Positions 12,112-25,500 are shown, counted from the stretch's first letter. The stretch: 64,000 nt of DNA from Perkinsus olseni (GCA_013115135.1 JABANP010000125.1:1-64000); one strand, 5' to 3'. Notes: generated by a model from the sequence alone, not told the origin. Program-made: numbers and translations.

Positions 12112-13671
12112 CTATGAGTCGCTTGGCTGATGTACCAAGGCGATACCTTGAGAGTTCCCCAGCACGAATGTGACAACATTAGTAGCAGAATCGTAGCCTA
12201 GGGTGGTGTAGTAGTAATCCGTGGATAGACCAGGTAGCGAGAAGTGAATATCAGATAGACCAGAAGTTGAAAGATCCACGTCAATGATGCTGGAGCTGAG
12301 CATGACGAAAGGGGAGCCACGTGTGAATGTAATCTGCCTCGACCCGGGCGCATAGCGCTGCCCAAGCTGAATATCGTAGTAGACGAGACTGCTTCCGCCA
12401 CTCTGCGAGAATCTCATACTTACAGAGAGAGCTCCGTTCTGCCCTTTGTATACACCCGAAGGCTTGGTAATGGTACTATTCTGGTTGTGGTCGGCAGAGA
12501 ACTCATAAGCACCATCTCTTCCGATCATAGTTATGCTATTCTTTTCGGAATCGTAGCCGAGCAGGGTGAAGCTCTCAGCCTTGAAGTAGTCACCAGCAGG
12601 AGCAGTGTTTGCCCAGAACAACAACTGCGCCTCGCTCGCCAGCACTCTGATTAATGAGCTGCTCACCCTCACAGTGGCGTGCGAGTAAAAGCACTTTTTC
12701 CCACGGGTCAGCGCGCGACGAGCGGAGGTCTCGAAGATCAGCCTGTCGTTCGTGAGGAATTCTAGCTGAACGAAGGTAGGAGGACTTTTTCTGGTGTAGC
12801 GACCCAGGGGCTCCCGTGTCGGAGGGGGCGGCGTTGTGGGCGTCGGAGGGGGCGGCGTTGTGGGCGTACCGGAGGCCTCATTCACCAGAGTGATGTGTTT
12901 GGAGTCGTCCAAGAGGAGGGTGATGATATCTTTATCAGAATCGTAGCCCAAATTCTTGTAGAAGAAGTCCTTAGATAGGCCAGGAAAAAAGGATTGAATA
13001 CCCGAGACATCCAATTCCAATAGTTCCACTTGTATTAAGCTCGAGGTCTGCATTAGTAGGGTTGGCTTCACTAGAAGACTATACTCACTCCCTGCAAGTG
13101 TAAAATGATAATCGATACGGCGCCCTCCGTCGATGTCTTTGAACTCCATGGTTACCGACAGTTCATATGAGCCGTACAGACCTGTGCCGCCAAGGTTCGC
13201 TTTTCCAAAATACTTACCATGGGGCTTGATAACCGGGGCGGCAGTTCGCTTTTTGCATGCAAACCTCGTGTAGCGGGTGGGGACGAGCTCATAAGCCTCA
13301 CCAGTCGATACTGCAGATACGCGATTCTGATAGGGATCGTAGCCGAACATGGTATAGCCTTCTCGAGAGAACGCACCGGGAACTGATCGCTCCCAGTAGT
13401 CAAGTGTATCGTCGTCCACAGCCACTCTCACAAGAGAAGTGTTTACCATTACGAAAGGGAACGAACGGCTCTCTAGTCTGCGATAAGGAAGCCGGATCTC
13501 GTACAACACCTTGTCGCCTGTGAACTGGAGCTTCATGCTTATATAGGGGGGTACGGTGCACCTCGGAACGTAGAAACCCGAAGGCTTGGCGATACCCGTA
13601 GCCTCGACCATAAAGCAGAGTACAAGGAGCAGAGATGATATGGTTAGGATTACGTCCATCGATGGTGCCAT
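12112..13671 (-). CDS. Secreted protein with A-B-A-B duplicated domains
   Basis: Intronless 519-residue protein. Residues 1-27 form a signal peptide (hydrophobic core VILTISSLLLVLCFMV, then ATG). The mature part has four modules of about 100-120 residues. Modules 1 and 3 share YWERSVPGAF-like / FWANTAPAGDYF segments followed by a hydrophobic-GYD motif. Modules 2 and 4 share FPGLSKDFFYKNLGYD / LPGLSTDYYYTTLGYD. Three modules start with KPxGxY, the other with PLGRY. A repeated Thr/Pro linker (about residues 270-290) separates the two halves, so the gene looks like an internal duplication of a two-domain unit. The pattern of alternating strands suggests beta-rich extracellular modules. I recognise no known family; a secreted or surface role is inferred from the signal peptide only. 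Confidence 0.8.
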   Translation of the reverse strand: MAPSMDVILTISSLLLVLCFMVEATGIAKPSGFYVPRCTVPPYISMKLQFTGDKVLYEIRLPYRRLESRSFPFVMVNTSLVRVAVDDDTLDYWERSVPGAFSREGYTMFGYDPYQNRVSAVSTGEAYELVPTRYTRFACKKRTAAPVIKPHGKYFGKANLGGTGLYGSYELSVTMEFKDIDGGRRIDYHFTLAGSEYSLLVKPTLLMQTSSLIQVELLELDVSGIQSFFPGLSKDFFYKNLGYDSDKDIITLLLDDSKHITLVNEASGTPTTPPPPTPTTPPPPTREPLGRYTRKSPPTFVQLEFLTNDRLIFETSARRALTRGKKCFYSHATVRVSSSLIRVLASEAQLLFWANTAPAGDYFKAESFTLLGYDSEKNSITMIGRDGAYEFSADHNQNSTITKPSGVYKGQNGALSVSMRFSQSGGSSLVYYDIQLGQRYAPGSRQITFTRGSPFVMLSSSIIDVDLSTSGLSDIHFSLPGLSTDYYYTTLGYDSATNVVTFVLGNSQGIALVHQPSDS

Positions 13672-14897
13672 TGTGTCGGAGATCGAAACTCCTAGGAGGG
13701 CCTGAGGAATGTCGCGATTTATAGCATGAGCGGATGTGAAGCGTGACTCAGTACGAGTGGATATTTGACTGCAGCAAAAACTGCACTCGACAGGAGTTCG
13801 GGCGAAAAGGTTGCTTCATAGCGTAATCTACATATTCGCGCGCCATCGTTTTTCGAGCGCACACGTGTAACACGCGGTACGCTAGAGCAATAGTGATATA
13901 TCATGTTTCCTCAACCTCGAACGGTGTTACAAATGGTCGCGACAGATTCTGCCAGAAATATGATAGCGCTATGACGCAGGTGAAGGAATCCACACCTTTG
14001 GTGGGAAAACACGTGATACAGATAGCATGAGGTAGGAAAACCTCTGTTCTCTCGAGGGGACATTGGGCGCGCGTGCCAAGATCATACTGAACTCGCATTT
14101 CGTTTGCAGGCTGGGAATGTTGTGTTTCGCTACGATTGTCGCGCTTCCTAGTGGTTGAGGGGGGTGTTTGTCGGGCTTATTCACAATCATCGCCGCAGGC
14201 GACTGCGCGGGTGTGAGAAAGAGGCCGACTGTGAGCACCGTTCATTCCCTCGTTCAGTCCAAGCTCACTTCCTCTTCGTCTCGTTCTTGCCCCAGTTTCG
14301 CGCGGGGACTTCTTTCCTCGTTTTTGAGGAGAAACATGCAAGAGAGCTGATCACTAGATGCTCAGGGCTATCGGCTCTCGCCTATGGGTGAGCGAGAATT
14401 CGGCCTCAGTCAGGCAAATAGAGGACTTACTCCGGCAGTGATTATGATGCAAGATTTACCGAATTACTGCGTTCAACAAGTTCAATGGACGTCAGGAAAA
14501 GGTCGCCAATTGCCTCTTTCTTGACTCGACCAATACAGAGGAGCTGCACCCGTGTTGTGTTGAACGCGGGTGTTTCACCCGTTTCGAAGACTCTACGCGT
14601 TATGATCACAAATTAAGAATATAACGTGCAAAACACGTAATGGGCTCATAACACAATCTGTAAAACTGCTTTACACGTTTCACGGGTGCATCTCCTTGTC
14701 TAGAATTCTCGACGCCGTTGTAACAACAATGTTTTTCTTCCTTTACCTGAGTTCGTACGCAGAAGCCATCGCCATCCACCTACTCGTCGTGGATGGAGAT
14801 AGCGAGGCTCCTCAGTCAGTCCAGGGGACTAGTCGGCCAGTGACGACTGTGCTCGGGCCACCAGGCATGAATCATCAGCGTCCGAATAGCATTACGC
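13672..14897. other. Divergent intergenic region
   Basis: Lies between the start of the - strand secreted-protein gene and the + strand gene beginning at about 14898, so it should hold both promoters. No conserved protein motif, RNA gene or obvious repeat was seen. A short hydrophobic open frame around 14696-14770 could be an upstream exon but is unsupported. Confidence 0.4.
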
Positions 14898-17800
14898 ATG
14901 ACCGCGGCGCCCCGACCCGTTGAGGAAAATGCGGGCTCTTTGTCGATGCGGAGATTACTACTACAGCGAGAGGAGTCACCGGAGCACCTTAGTCTTGTTA
15001 CAGCATTAGGCGCAGGGAAGCTGTCTATCGCCGAGGCTTGCTTCGTCATGTGGCTCGTGGAGGAATTTGCTGAACGGGTTGGGTGTGACCCTCCCGAGGA
15101 CGAAGAAGTTTATATCCAGTAAGGGATGAGACAAATGAGCGTCCAAATAGTGCAGGCTGGGTCGATCGGCGCTCTCCTGCTCTTCAGATATTGGATTGAT
15201 CATTACCAAAATAAACGCGCCCCATCGGAAGACGTCTCGAGCGGCATGCGGCAGGCTGCGGGGAGCGAGTTTGAAAACGACCAAGCCAACACAGAGCGGG
15301 AGATGGCATATCGTCTGAGGCGGAAAGATGTCGTTCGTGCTGTCTATGGTCTATTCGCACTGCGGAGGGAGGTAAACGAGTTCTGTCCTTACAAAACTGA
15401 CGACCGTTCTCACTGTAAGGTCCACTGGTTGGGGGATCTTCCGCTGCTGCCGCCGAAGCCTGTCGTCACTCCTTCCAGGGGTAGCGCGCTGACTACGCTT
15501 AGCCAAGGCGCTCCACCTCCTTCTACTGTACCCATCCTCAAACCGATTCCCACTGGTTGAACCTTAACAGCGGCCTTCGGAGGGGGCCCTGTAGAGCATA
15601 CTGGTAACAGACGTTAGAATTGCGACCATCAGGCTCCCAACGTCGGTCCTGTCAGCATCCTCAAAGGCCCTACAGTACGCCCGGATCATCGACCTCTACA
15701 TTGCGTGTGAGGGGAGTACTGAGAGACTCGGCGACGACTGCATCCTACCTCGACGCGGCCACCAAAGCTTCTTTGAAGGCGAGTCGAAACTCATACCTGC
15801 CGAAGTCCTCAACTTCTTCAATTCCATCAATGACAAGACCAAGTGGGGCCTTAAGGGGTGAGCTAACCAGCTGAGGAGGCTCAGCCGATTTCGAGTTATG
15901 CGATCAGAGTGAGGGAGAAGGACCTGTCGGAGTATCTCTTCAACCTGACCAATGGCGACGGTCACGCCTTCCCTATCGTGGAGGCCTTCGAGAAGCAGCA
16001 TGGTTACACCACCCTGGACGTGTCCTCACTGCTCCGGTTCTGGGCAAGCCTCACTCCGCGCCAGAAGTCCTCCTACAGACTCAGGGGGCCGAGCCGACTC
16101 CAGGCCTTGGACGTCATAACGCGAATAGCTGAACGGAGAATCGTGGAAAAAAGGGAGGCGATGGAGGCAGAAAAGCAGGCGGAGCGAGATCGTCTCGAAA
16201 GGTGCGGAGCTGGTGAGGCTTCGGCAGAGTCTTTGCCTCAGGTCGAGGTTGAAGTATCTTTACATCTTACCGACGCCCTTGTTCGACCTTGCACGACCCA
16301 AGAGCAGCAATGTCGTTGCCAAGATCGACAAGGCCCTATTTCACATATTCCGGCTGCTCCGGAAGAGTGGCCCGGATGACCCAGTGGTTAGGGATGCATT
16401 GGACGAGTACAAGGAGGCCCTCGGGCCCAATCACTGTCACGATGTTTTCGAGTTTCTACTCAAGCAAGCCAGGAAGTTACGGTGAGGGTTTTGAAGTTGG
16501 ACGACTTCCTTTGGCCCAGAGTAGCGAGGCAGACCGCGAGCGACTCCAAGGCCTACACCGGGCAATGCAACAGCACGGCGCTGTGAAACGGAAGGTCTAC
16601 ACTCTAGTGAACCATGCCGTATCGAGAAGTCGAGACCTTTTCCATATCTCAAGCGACCACTTCCTCGAGGGCCTCTTTGTTGATCTGTGCCGCGCTGTCG
16701 GGACTGAACGGTTGTGCGACCTCTTCGGGTGCCCCGAGTTGGACCGCTCCGTGGCTGTTCGAGCCAGCGATGTCGGCGTTAGTGTGCGAGAGGATGGCTC
16801 GGTGTATGTCGACTTGAAGAGGCCCATGCCCGTCGCGGAAGTGCGAGCGCCCGGTTTTGTCTTTGATGTGATGGCGGGAGATAGAACAGTCGGGCGGAGC
16901 GATGCGGAAGGAACTGCGAGGCTCCTCGCTTATGAGAGAGCGTTGATTCTGAGGCCCACGACGGCGACCAGGAAGGGGTCCTTGCGGTGGGGTGAAGGAA
17001 TCGAGGTGCTGAGGTTTTGGAAGATCGCCCCGCCGCAATTAGGTCAGTACTGCAGAGAGCTTCCTCATGAAGCGGGTATGGCCGGGTAGATGTTGAGGCA
17101 GCCCCAGTGCTGTTGCTGTCATTAGATTCAGTCCAACAGACGGTGGGCTCTCAGTCGCCAGGGATTGACCTTTTGGGCACCGTTGAGTCACTCACTTGGG
17201 AGGTGCTTCAACTACAAAATTCGCATGAGCTCCGAGACCAATCGAGCTAGCCAGTACGACGAGATGGTGGCCAGGCTTCGTGGTAGGCACGGATGCATCG
17301 TCGGTCGCCTAGCGGATGGTGCTCCTCAGGGGATCGATTCACGAGAAGAATGCGCGGGGCTATGTTCATGTTGAATGATGAAATCGATAATTGTCGGTGA
17401 GTGTGTTGTCGGCTGCCCCGCGGTGAGCTCAGAGGCAGAATCATCAGATTCATCCCAGCGGCTGGCAGCCACGCTCCAGGACGCCACAGCGTGGATCGAC
17501 CTCGGACCATAGACGACTTCGTAGCGTCGTTAGGAGTCAACTTTGAGCAGGGTCGGGCTCCATGCTACATCCTCTTGAGGCGCTGGGGGAGGCTCAAGCG
17601 GGCCAAGGTGGGTCGGCTATCACGGGGCACCACCGATCCGTGTCGCTTCATAGGTACTGTGTGAACAAGGCTATCTTCTTGCTGCGAAAACGTATCTCGA
17701 GCGAGCCTTCAATGTTGGTGAAATCATGCAGCATTTCTCCTGCATGCATCCGGGCTGCCTGAAGCCTTTGCTGGCCTCCACCAAGCCCTGCAGATGCACT

Positions 17801-19600
17801 GGTAAGCGCCTCTGAGTACTAGACCGTTGTTAGTGGAGCGTCCAGGTATGTTCTGCGACGTCCATGCTCATCCTCGCCGACACGCTTGTGAGGAGACTAG
17901 GGCCAATCTGAGGGGCATCAACATCGGGGCGGAGGTGAGTCACGCTCGTCTATTAGCTTCCGACGCGCTCTACTCTGCTCTCCTTATCGACCCAGTACGA
18001 CGAATCATTCTCCCTCGGCGTGCGCTTTTCCGCGCTATAAGTGACTTGTTTACGAACAATCTCCGTGGCAGGGCAACGACGAGACGCGTCATGAGGACTT
18101 CGACGATAAAGTCATGCTCGGCCTCCTTCTCCACGTCTTGGAGGTTGCTCGTACTATCAACGAGGGACTGAAGCGACGCCGGTGGGGCCGCATACCAGGC
18201 ACGACTGGCAGGGAGGGTGGGTGGCAATCTGTGCCTTTCGAAGGCCGACCCACTTCGTCACTAGATCCACCCCCAGGGCAGTTTTGGAGATCTGTGAATG
18301 CGGCCAAGGTGTATCGATCGTGCCCCGGCTGTGGGAGTAGGCCACGGAAGACCATCAGCCCTGCAGGCTCGTTGGGGGGTGCCGTCCCCAAGGGGCTCTG
18401 CTCAAGGTGAGGCCTCTCCCTGTATGTGTTTGCTGGCTATCATGGGTCTAGGTGTGCCTTCGCGCGGCGGAATGCAGCCAGTGACAGAAGATTGCTGCGG
18501 AGGGCGTACGGTAGGCAGGGTACGGGTCAGACGGAAGATAGAGGCACAGTGGTGACGGCATCGGAGGCGACGAAGAGGCTCGCGCAGATGAAGTAGGGCT
18601 CATCTTGAATAGCAACGAAGGACTGTCGAGCTTAGGGTTGCTATGGCCGAGGCCCAGAAGAGCTCCATAGAGAGACTCAGCAAGCCGCGGCCCCGCCGGA
18701 AGGCCCCAGTGCTCACTCTGACGCGGCAGTTTCGAGCCAAACCGGGTAGGTGGCCTTTCTGAATTATTGGACTTTTCAGAACCCGGTTGCCGGACGGGTT
18801 TACAACTTGTGTTGTGTCCTTCAGCTCCATCATCCACACGAAAAGGCCCAACGAGAAGGCCAAAATCCGCAGGGACCAAGCTTGGGGCTGTTAAGAACGG
18901 GGTTGCGAGAGGTGGAGGTCCGTCGGGGATAAAGCCTGACGTTGGCCAGATGGCCCACAGCTATGTCGAGGCCATTGTGATGAAGGCAGCGACTACCGAG
19001 CTCCTTCCAGCGACCACTGTCGATCTAAGATCGATGACGGATGCCCGTACCAAGTCCAACGATTCCTCTAACGAGGTGAGACTAGGAGAGATGCGACAGG
19101 CCAGGAATGGTGGCGAAACTACCCTTGAGGCGACGCTAGTGGAAGAGGAATCCGAGCACCCTGATATCATTGCGACGGCCGAGGAGGCCCCTGTTGTTGC
19201 AGCAGACTCGGAGCTAGTACCCGCCATCGTAGAGGTTCATCCTGTACAATATGGTAAGCCCGTGGTTCCAGCAGCACCTCAAGTGAAGTTGGAAGATGAC
19301 AAGGAAGCAATTGTCGAGGAGGGACGCTGGGCACAACTGTCTCCTCGTCGGTCATCTCCCCGCGAGGAGGGCCAATCCGGACCAGCGGGCGTTTACGACC
19401 CCAGAAAGTACACTGATGATCTTCTCCAAAGCGAATGGCTGGTGGAGCGAACCGCGCCCGCTACTGGTCGGGCCCTGGAGGACAGCAACGATGACCCCTT
19501 GACGGCGCTGTTCGGCAAGCCTTCGGGACCGGACGGCGTGGATATGGGGACCACAGAGCTCGAGAAGCTGTTCGCCTCAGTGGACTTGAGTAGTCTGTAG
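14898..19600 (+). CDS. Large multi-exon protein with a Cys/His cluster, unknown function
   Basis: A chain of at least ten exons on one strand. It starts at ATG 14898 (MTAAPRPVEENAGSL) with donor GTAAGG near 15119. Later exons include EVLNFFNSINDKTKWGL, an Arg/Glu-rich helix (about 16120-16205), LFDLARPKSSNVVAKIDKAL and a hydrophobic exon to about 17060. A cluster at about 17680-17930 has the spacing C-x4-C-x10-C-x-C-x9-C-x2-H-x-H-x3-H-x-C, which looks like a metal-binding module. The C-terminal exons (18750-19600) are acidic and disordered and end TTELEKLFASVDLSSL, stop 19598-19600. Frame breaks occur near 17088 and at TAG 17248-17250. No family recognised; a nuclear role is only a guess from the basic and acidic tracts. 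Confidence 0.55.
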
Positions 19601-20049
19601 TAGGTTGAGAAATTAAACCTGTTAGCATGACTGATAGTCATTGGCCTTCGAGCGTGGTCTTCTGTTGGGTTACCAAGCGTTGCTTAATGGTCTCTGTCTC
19701 CCGGTTTTCACTCATTCTCTCCAGTGGGACGTTTGAGCTCCTCGGGTTGGTAGTCATCCTATGGCTAGGTAAGCGTCGCCTCCAAATTGGTTGTCCGATG
19801 TGGTGTTGCTTACCAACCCCTACGGAATGGACGAGTGGCCCACGACGTGCCAAGCATACCGGCTGTCGGTTCTCTTGGGTTCTTCCTCTGTCTCCGCGCC
19901 GAGCCATTCTCTAGCCTTAATGCCCCCTACTTCCAACCAGAACGCTGAAGAAGCAGCCGTAGACTCTCCTTGCGGCTGCGAGGCTAAGCGCAGGAGGAAA
20001 TCGGTGGGCGAGTGGTAGTAGATAAATTGGCTGAAAGACGCCATTCAGG
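19601..20049. other. Short intergenic region or 5' exon of ACY1
   Basis: An open stretch 19791-20018 is in the same frame as the first aminoacylase exon but is separated from it by two TAG codons (20016-20021). It may carry an unrecognised first exon or be untranslated leader. Confidence 0.3.
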
Positions 20050-22367
20050 ATGACAAACAAGATAGATCGTCTCGCGTTGCCGCGAGCGCGGTGTCGGGTC
20101 CGCTCACTGAAGAGGACAGAGACTGCATTGACAGATTCCGACAGCTGGTGAGAATTCCCACGATTAGCGGTGAAGGTAGGTTTTGGGTGTCGGTGGTTGA
20201 GGCTTCATATAACCTGGGCCCGTCGAGGAGACCTCCGGGTCTACTGGGTGCTCCTTCAAGGTGTTACTTCCGGTTCCTATGCAAAATGTGCTGAGCTGTT
20301 ACAGAAGTGGTTGGGGAGATAACAGGCGTCACCAACATCAGAGCGATTGAGTAATGCAGTCGGTGGACGGCTGCTCGATTATAGCTGTACCTCTGCGGCT
20401 CGTCATTTCTCATCAGATACGTACCAGGCAAACCGGTGATCTTGGCTACCTTCCCAGGCACTGATCCTGCCCTCAGTACGATACTTCTCAACGGTCATTA
20501 CGACGTGAGCAGCATATACTCTGGTGCAGGGCTGCAGGATGGTGTGTAGGTCGTCCCTGTGTTCCGAGAGCATTGGAAAAGTGACCCCTTCGAGGCAGTG
20601 ATCGAGGATGGAAAAATTTACGGCCGAGGCACTCAAGATATGAAATGTGTGCTCACCGGGTAGGGAGGGGATCAACTACTGAACACCTGAGCTGGCTGCG
20701 TCTGGGCCAGGCAGGTGGATGGAGAGAAGTCCAGCGCCATAGATACCTCTGGTGATTGCTTGTAGCACCTGTCGTCGTCTATCAACAGTTACATTGAAGG
20801 CCTCCGTCGTATATTCGCTCAAGGACAACAGCTCCGTCGGACGATCCACATATCCTTGGTTCCCGACGAGGAGGTTGGTGGTGCAGATGGTGAGCGCTGT
20901 GCGCTGCATTGATCGCTCATCCGTGCACGGTTATCTTATCCCGTCCTAGCGGTTGAGGAAAAACGTGGCTAGCAGTGTAGTGTTGGCTCTGGATGCTTGA
21001 CAGGTGCCATGAAGTTCGCTGAGAGCTCAGAGTTCACTGACCTCAACGTGGGCATGGTCCTCGATGAGGGCCTGGCCAATCCGTCCTCTGAAAAGTATAT
21101 GCGCACCTGTTGTGGCTCGACGACCACAGCCCGTGCAACAGGTACACTGTGTTCTACGGGGAGCGCGCCACCAACTGGGTGGCCTTCCGTGTAAAGGGCA
21201 ACACTGGTCATGGCAGCCGCTTCATCGACAATACGGCAGTCGAGAAATTGGTACCACACGTTCGTGTTCATCGTGAATCTGTGAATAATCACACCTGTTG
21301 TAGGTGACTATACTCTCCAGAATCTACGCAGTGCGCGCTGAGCAACGCAAGATACTCAACGACAGTTCGTGCGGGCCGGCAGCTGCAGCTAAAACTCTCG
21401 GCGATGTTCTCACGGTCAACGTCACCGCATTGCAGACCGGAGTACCCAGCAACAGGTAGGCCGCGGTCCGAGCTCTCTTCGAGGAGGCTGGACAGGGCTA
21501 CAACTCATTGTTAGCAACATGCTATTATTGCAGCACGAAGTCCGGTTTCGCTCTCAACGTTATACCATCAGAGGCTCTCGTTGGCATGGACATCAGAGTG
21601 AGTTTTGATGCGAGTCCTCACCAGCGAGCGGTCTCATTTGCAGGTACCACTCCACATCGATCGCGCCCAGCTCAAGAACATATTCGACGGTTGGCTTGGA
21701 GAATACAAAAGATGAAGTTGAGGTCGAATTTGATGTATGCTGAACATAATCGCATCTGTCTTCCGTCTCGATGCTTTCAATATCATGCTAGTGTGAACTA
21801 TCACGTTTATCTTCATCTCCATTATCCACTTTTCAGAACTTTGCTGAGCACCCGCCGCCACTGAGTATGTCGAACCCGTGGCTACTGGCCTTCCAGAGGT
21901 CAATCGAACGGGAGGTCGGAGTCGAAGCGACCCTTGAGATATTCCCGAGTGGCACTGATAGCAGGTCGGTAAGCGTTCAAGAGCTTTTAAGAATTCGATA
22001 TTGCACACGAGGTGTGAGGTGTCGAGGTTCCACGGGATGGCGACTTTTCCAAGGTCGTCATTGGGTCGTGACCCTCTCTCCGAATTCACCCCCCCGTTGC
22101 AACCACCCGTTTTTGACAGGTATTTCAGAGCTAAAGGTCTGCCGTGTTTCGGCTTCTCGCCCATGCGCAATACTCCGATACTTCTGCACGATCACAACGA
22201 GTGAGTCTGTATATTCTATGGACCATGGCCCATCCAACGGATCTTCTCCCACTAGGTTCATCACCGAAGAGGCACTTGTAGAAGGAATTCGAGTGTATGC
22301 GAAGGTGCTCCCTATCTTGGCCGACATGGGCCCGATGAAGTTCTGTGAAGAGCCACATAACTCATGA
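20022..22367 (+). CDS. ACY1: Aminoacylase-1-like M20 metallopeptidase (N-acyl-L-amino-acid amidohydrolase)
   Basis: Ordered matches to the ACY1/M20 family across about ten exons: [28 protein letters not shown] (metal-ligand HxD), [20 protein letters not shown] (bridging Asp), [11 protein letters not shown] (catalytic Glu pair), [34 protein letters not shown] (dimerisation-domain His), [15 protein letters not shown] and [10 protein letters not shown] (late metal-ligand His). The enzyme hydrolyses N-acylated amino acids in the cytosol. Introns are canonical, for example donors at 20176, 20351, 20505 and 20660. The frame breaks twice: at 20313-20322 (a G run before TAA) and at 21707-21715 (an A run before TGA). 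No in-frame ATG was seen just upstream of the first conserved exon, so the true start is open. Stop TGA 22365-22367. Confidence 0.85.
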
Positions 22368-22573
22368 TTTTATCCTCGATATTATATGTCTGACATTTGT
22401 TAATTTTCTTCGTTGACTTCGACTCGCGAGCTGCGAGTTACGAGTTACGAGTACCAACTCTTTTCATAATCCTCATCCTGATGCATGCTCAAGTTGTCAA
22501 TGACTCGGGTGGCCGGTGACGGTACTGGATGTTTGTTAGGCGTTCCAAGCTCTCGCTCAGCTCAACCACCAGT

Positions 22574-25500
22574 ATGCCTCCCACGGATGGACGTCGTGGC
22601 ATGGCCAGCAGCATGGATTCTCTTTTGAAGGCAGCAGCGGACGCTTTCTCAAGATGCGACTGGGAGTCCGCCGTATTCTTCTCAGAGTTGGCCGTAGGCT
22701 TTGGCTCCCTCGATACTCGCTAAGGCCATCACATCCAACGCTCAGGTAGCACTACAGCCGTCTGATACGAAGGCACGGGAGTCCCATTGCCGATCTTTGT
22801 TCGCGTCCGGCCAGTATGGTAGAGTCGTGAGTGAATACAAGGGCTCAGGGGGTGGCTTCAAGACCGATAGCCAAGTGCTCAAAGATCTCGTAGTGCGTGC
22901 GCAAGTGAGACATGGGATGCAGAAGACTCGATACCCGAAACAGCATCACTCAGTTTGAATAACATGACAGGTACGTACCGCAAAGGGGGATATGCCGAAC
23001 TTTGTCCCTTCGTCATCGATGGAGTGGTTTGCTAAGGGCTTGGTGTCACGTGACAAGGGAGATGGAAGGGCCGCGTGGCGAGCCTTTCTGGAGTCTTGGA
23101 GGCTCAACCCGTAAGTTGCGACCTTGAACCCCGAGGAGTTTCTGACATCAGTGGCCGACGACAGGTTGAATATCGAAGCACAGCGTGCAGTTTGTCATGC
23201 TATTGGCGGGTTCTACGGTGTCACATCAGCTGAAGCGATAGAGCAGTTGCGTAGCACCATTGCTTCTATGAGCCTCGATCCGAGCCTGGAATTCCTGAGG
23301 AAAATGTAAGCTTGCTTCACTATTCCTGCATGCATTACGATCACGTGAACTACAGAAGCGGTCTCTGTGTCCATCCTGACCCTCAACACCGGCCTACTCA
23401 ATACTCAGGACGATTGATCCTCACACCTTGCACGAGTGTGCACGGTGAGGGGTCGAAAGAAATAAGATTCTCACCAATCTTCGAATGAGGGACCTCGTTC
23501 ACCTCGGATTTGACGGATCGTTAAATCTTGATCAACAGTATGGTCTACTCGCGTCTCAAGTTCGGGCTTCCGATCCCGAACCTTGCATTTAGCAATTCGG
23601 CAGGTTATTCACTTCTCATACAACTTCACAATAACACAACAGACACTAGACGATTACAGAGGAAGGCAAAACCTTACTTTCAATGAAGTATGCCAAACTG
23701 AGTGAAATAGACAAACAGGGAGTGTTTTTAGCACTTGGTGATAGTAGTGTCAAGAAGGAAACCGATCTTGATATGAACGGAGTCGGGGCTGACGATGGTA
23801 GCGTCAATCTTATTGATGTGGAACTGATGCATCAACTTGGCAAGCATGGGATCGTAGTTAGAGAACTCGATATCATCACCATCAACAGTGTAATCAGCAC
23901 CAGCAGACATGCCCATTACATTAATGGTAGCGCGGCCATTAGAGGCGAAGTCGACCTTGAAGCTCTGGCCCATCACGTTACCGCAGAAATTACCTCCAAA
24001 GGCAGGAGCGGCGGTAGTAGTAGTGGCCGCCTCAGTAGTGGTAGTCGTGGTTGTAGTAGTAGTGGTGGTGGTTGCTTCGGTAGTAGTGGTAGTTGCCACG
24101 GTGGTCTCCTTGGGAGTAGTAGTCTTCACGGTAGTCTCCTTAGGAGTAGTAGTCTTCTCAACAGTAGTGGTTTCCACAGCCCGCGTGGTGGCCTTGGCAG
24201 TAGTGGTGGTCTCAACAGGAGCACCGGTAGTAGCCACTGACTTGGTTACAGGGGCCGCAGTTGTCACCGGAGATTCGGTGGGCTCAGCGGTGGTCACGCG
24301 CCCCATGGAGCAGGGCACGGCCTCGCCAACGCAACTGTCGTCACCAGGCTGGAAGCAATAGGAGCCATCGGCCTTTTTAACAAGGCCGAAGCAGGTGGAA
24401 GGTGTCATCCAACCCTTGCAGTATGAACCATACTTGGACTCGCGGCATCCATCGACCTCGGAGCACATCTGTGAGCAAGCATCCTCAGTGGCAGTAGCCA
24501 CGGCGACGGCACCGGCGAGAGCAACAACAGTAGGAACGGAGAAACGCATTTGTTAAACTTTGTTGAACAGAGGTCAAATAACTAGGAAGAAAGATCATTC
24601 ACTTCTGCCTTAGATAACTTCATACCTCTACGACTTATATTAGCAGACCAGCTTACGTGAATGTCAACCACAGCTAGTCATGGCCCTGAGCTATAGCGCA
24701 GCTAGAGGCTTTGTGTCGGGGACGCCTGGCTGTCTCCTCTGTGTCACACAGACTGTGTGTAGGGGAGACCCCATACATACTCAAGCCGCTTGTTGCTCGA
24801 GTTCCTGTACGAGTGGCTTCCGCGATGTGTTTGGCGGGTTGTGATAACCTCCCGTGGATGAGAGGTGATCGGCCGATTTCGGAGGAACACAAAAGGAAGG
24901 ACAGACGATATCAAGGTTTGTGTCAGCGCTGTCTCCTTCGGAAGGGGTCTTTGCCACAACATCCTCGCTGACGAGGTTCGAGTGGCGGCGTATCTTGATG
25001 GACTGGTCATCTTGTTGACGCCCTGTCGCTATCTGGAGGAAAGCTTACTTTATATGACTCATAAGAGTTGATTCGATATTGTCTCCATGACTGGCCCTGC
25101 CGCACACGGAAGTCCCTGTGGAATCCAATACGCACATCACCGCAGGAGCCCAGATGATGACTCAGCTACTGGTTGAGCCAGCTAGGATCCTCTGCTAGGC
25201 CCATTGCGAAGATCAGTCAGATGAAAGTATGTGAAATGAATGATATAGAGACCGATTCTGGAGAGAAACACACGCACTTGTCCAGGGGCGTAATTCGGTT
25301 CTTGCTATCGTAGATCCGGAATCTCAGATTCATACAAGCCGCTTGTGGCTCGGTAGCCCCAGATGCCGGTGATACGACCAATCGCTCAACGCAGTCTAAG
25401 CTCTCAGATAGCAAGGCTTCGTCCACGCAGTCACTTCGCGTAGGTTGGGGAGAGCGCCGGCGAGCTGGTACGCGTGCGTACGTGCCGTTGGATTATGTTG

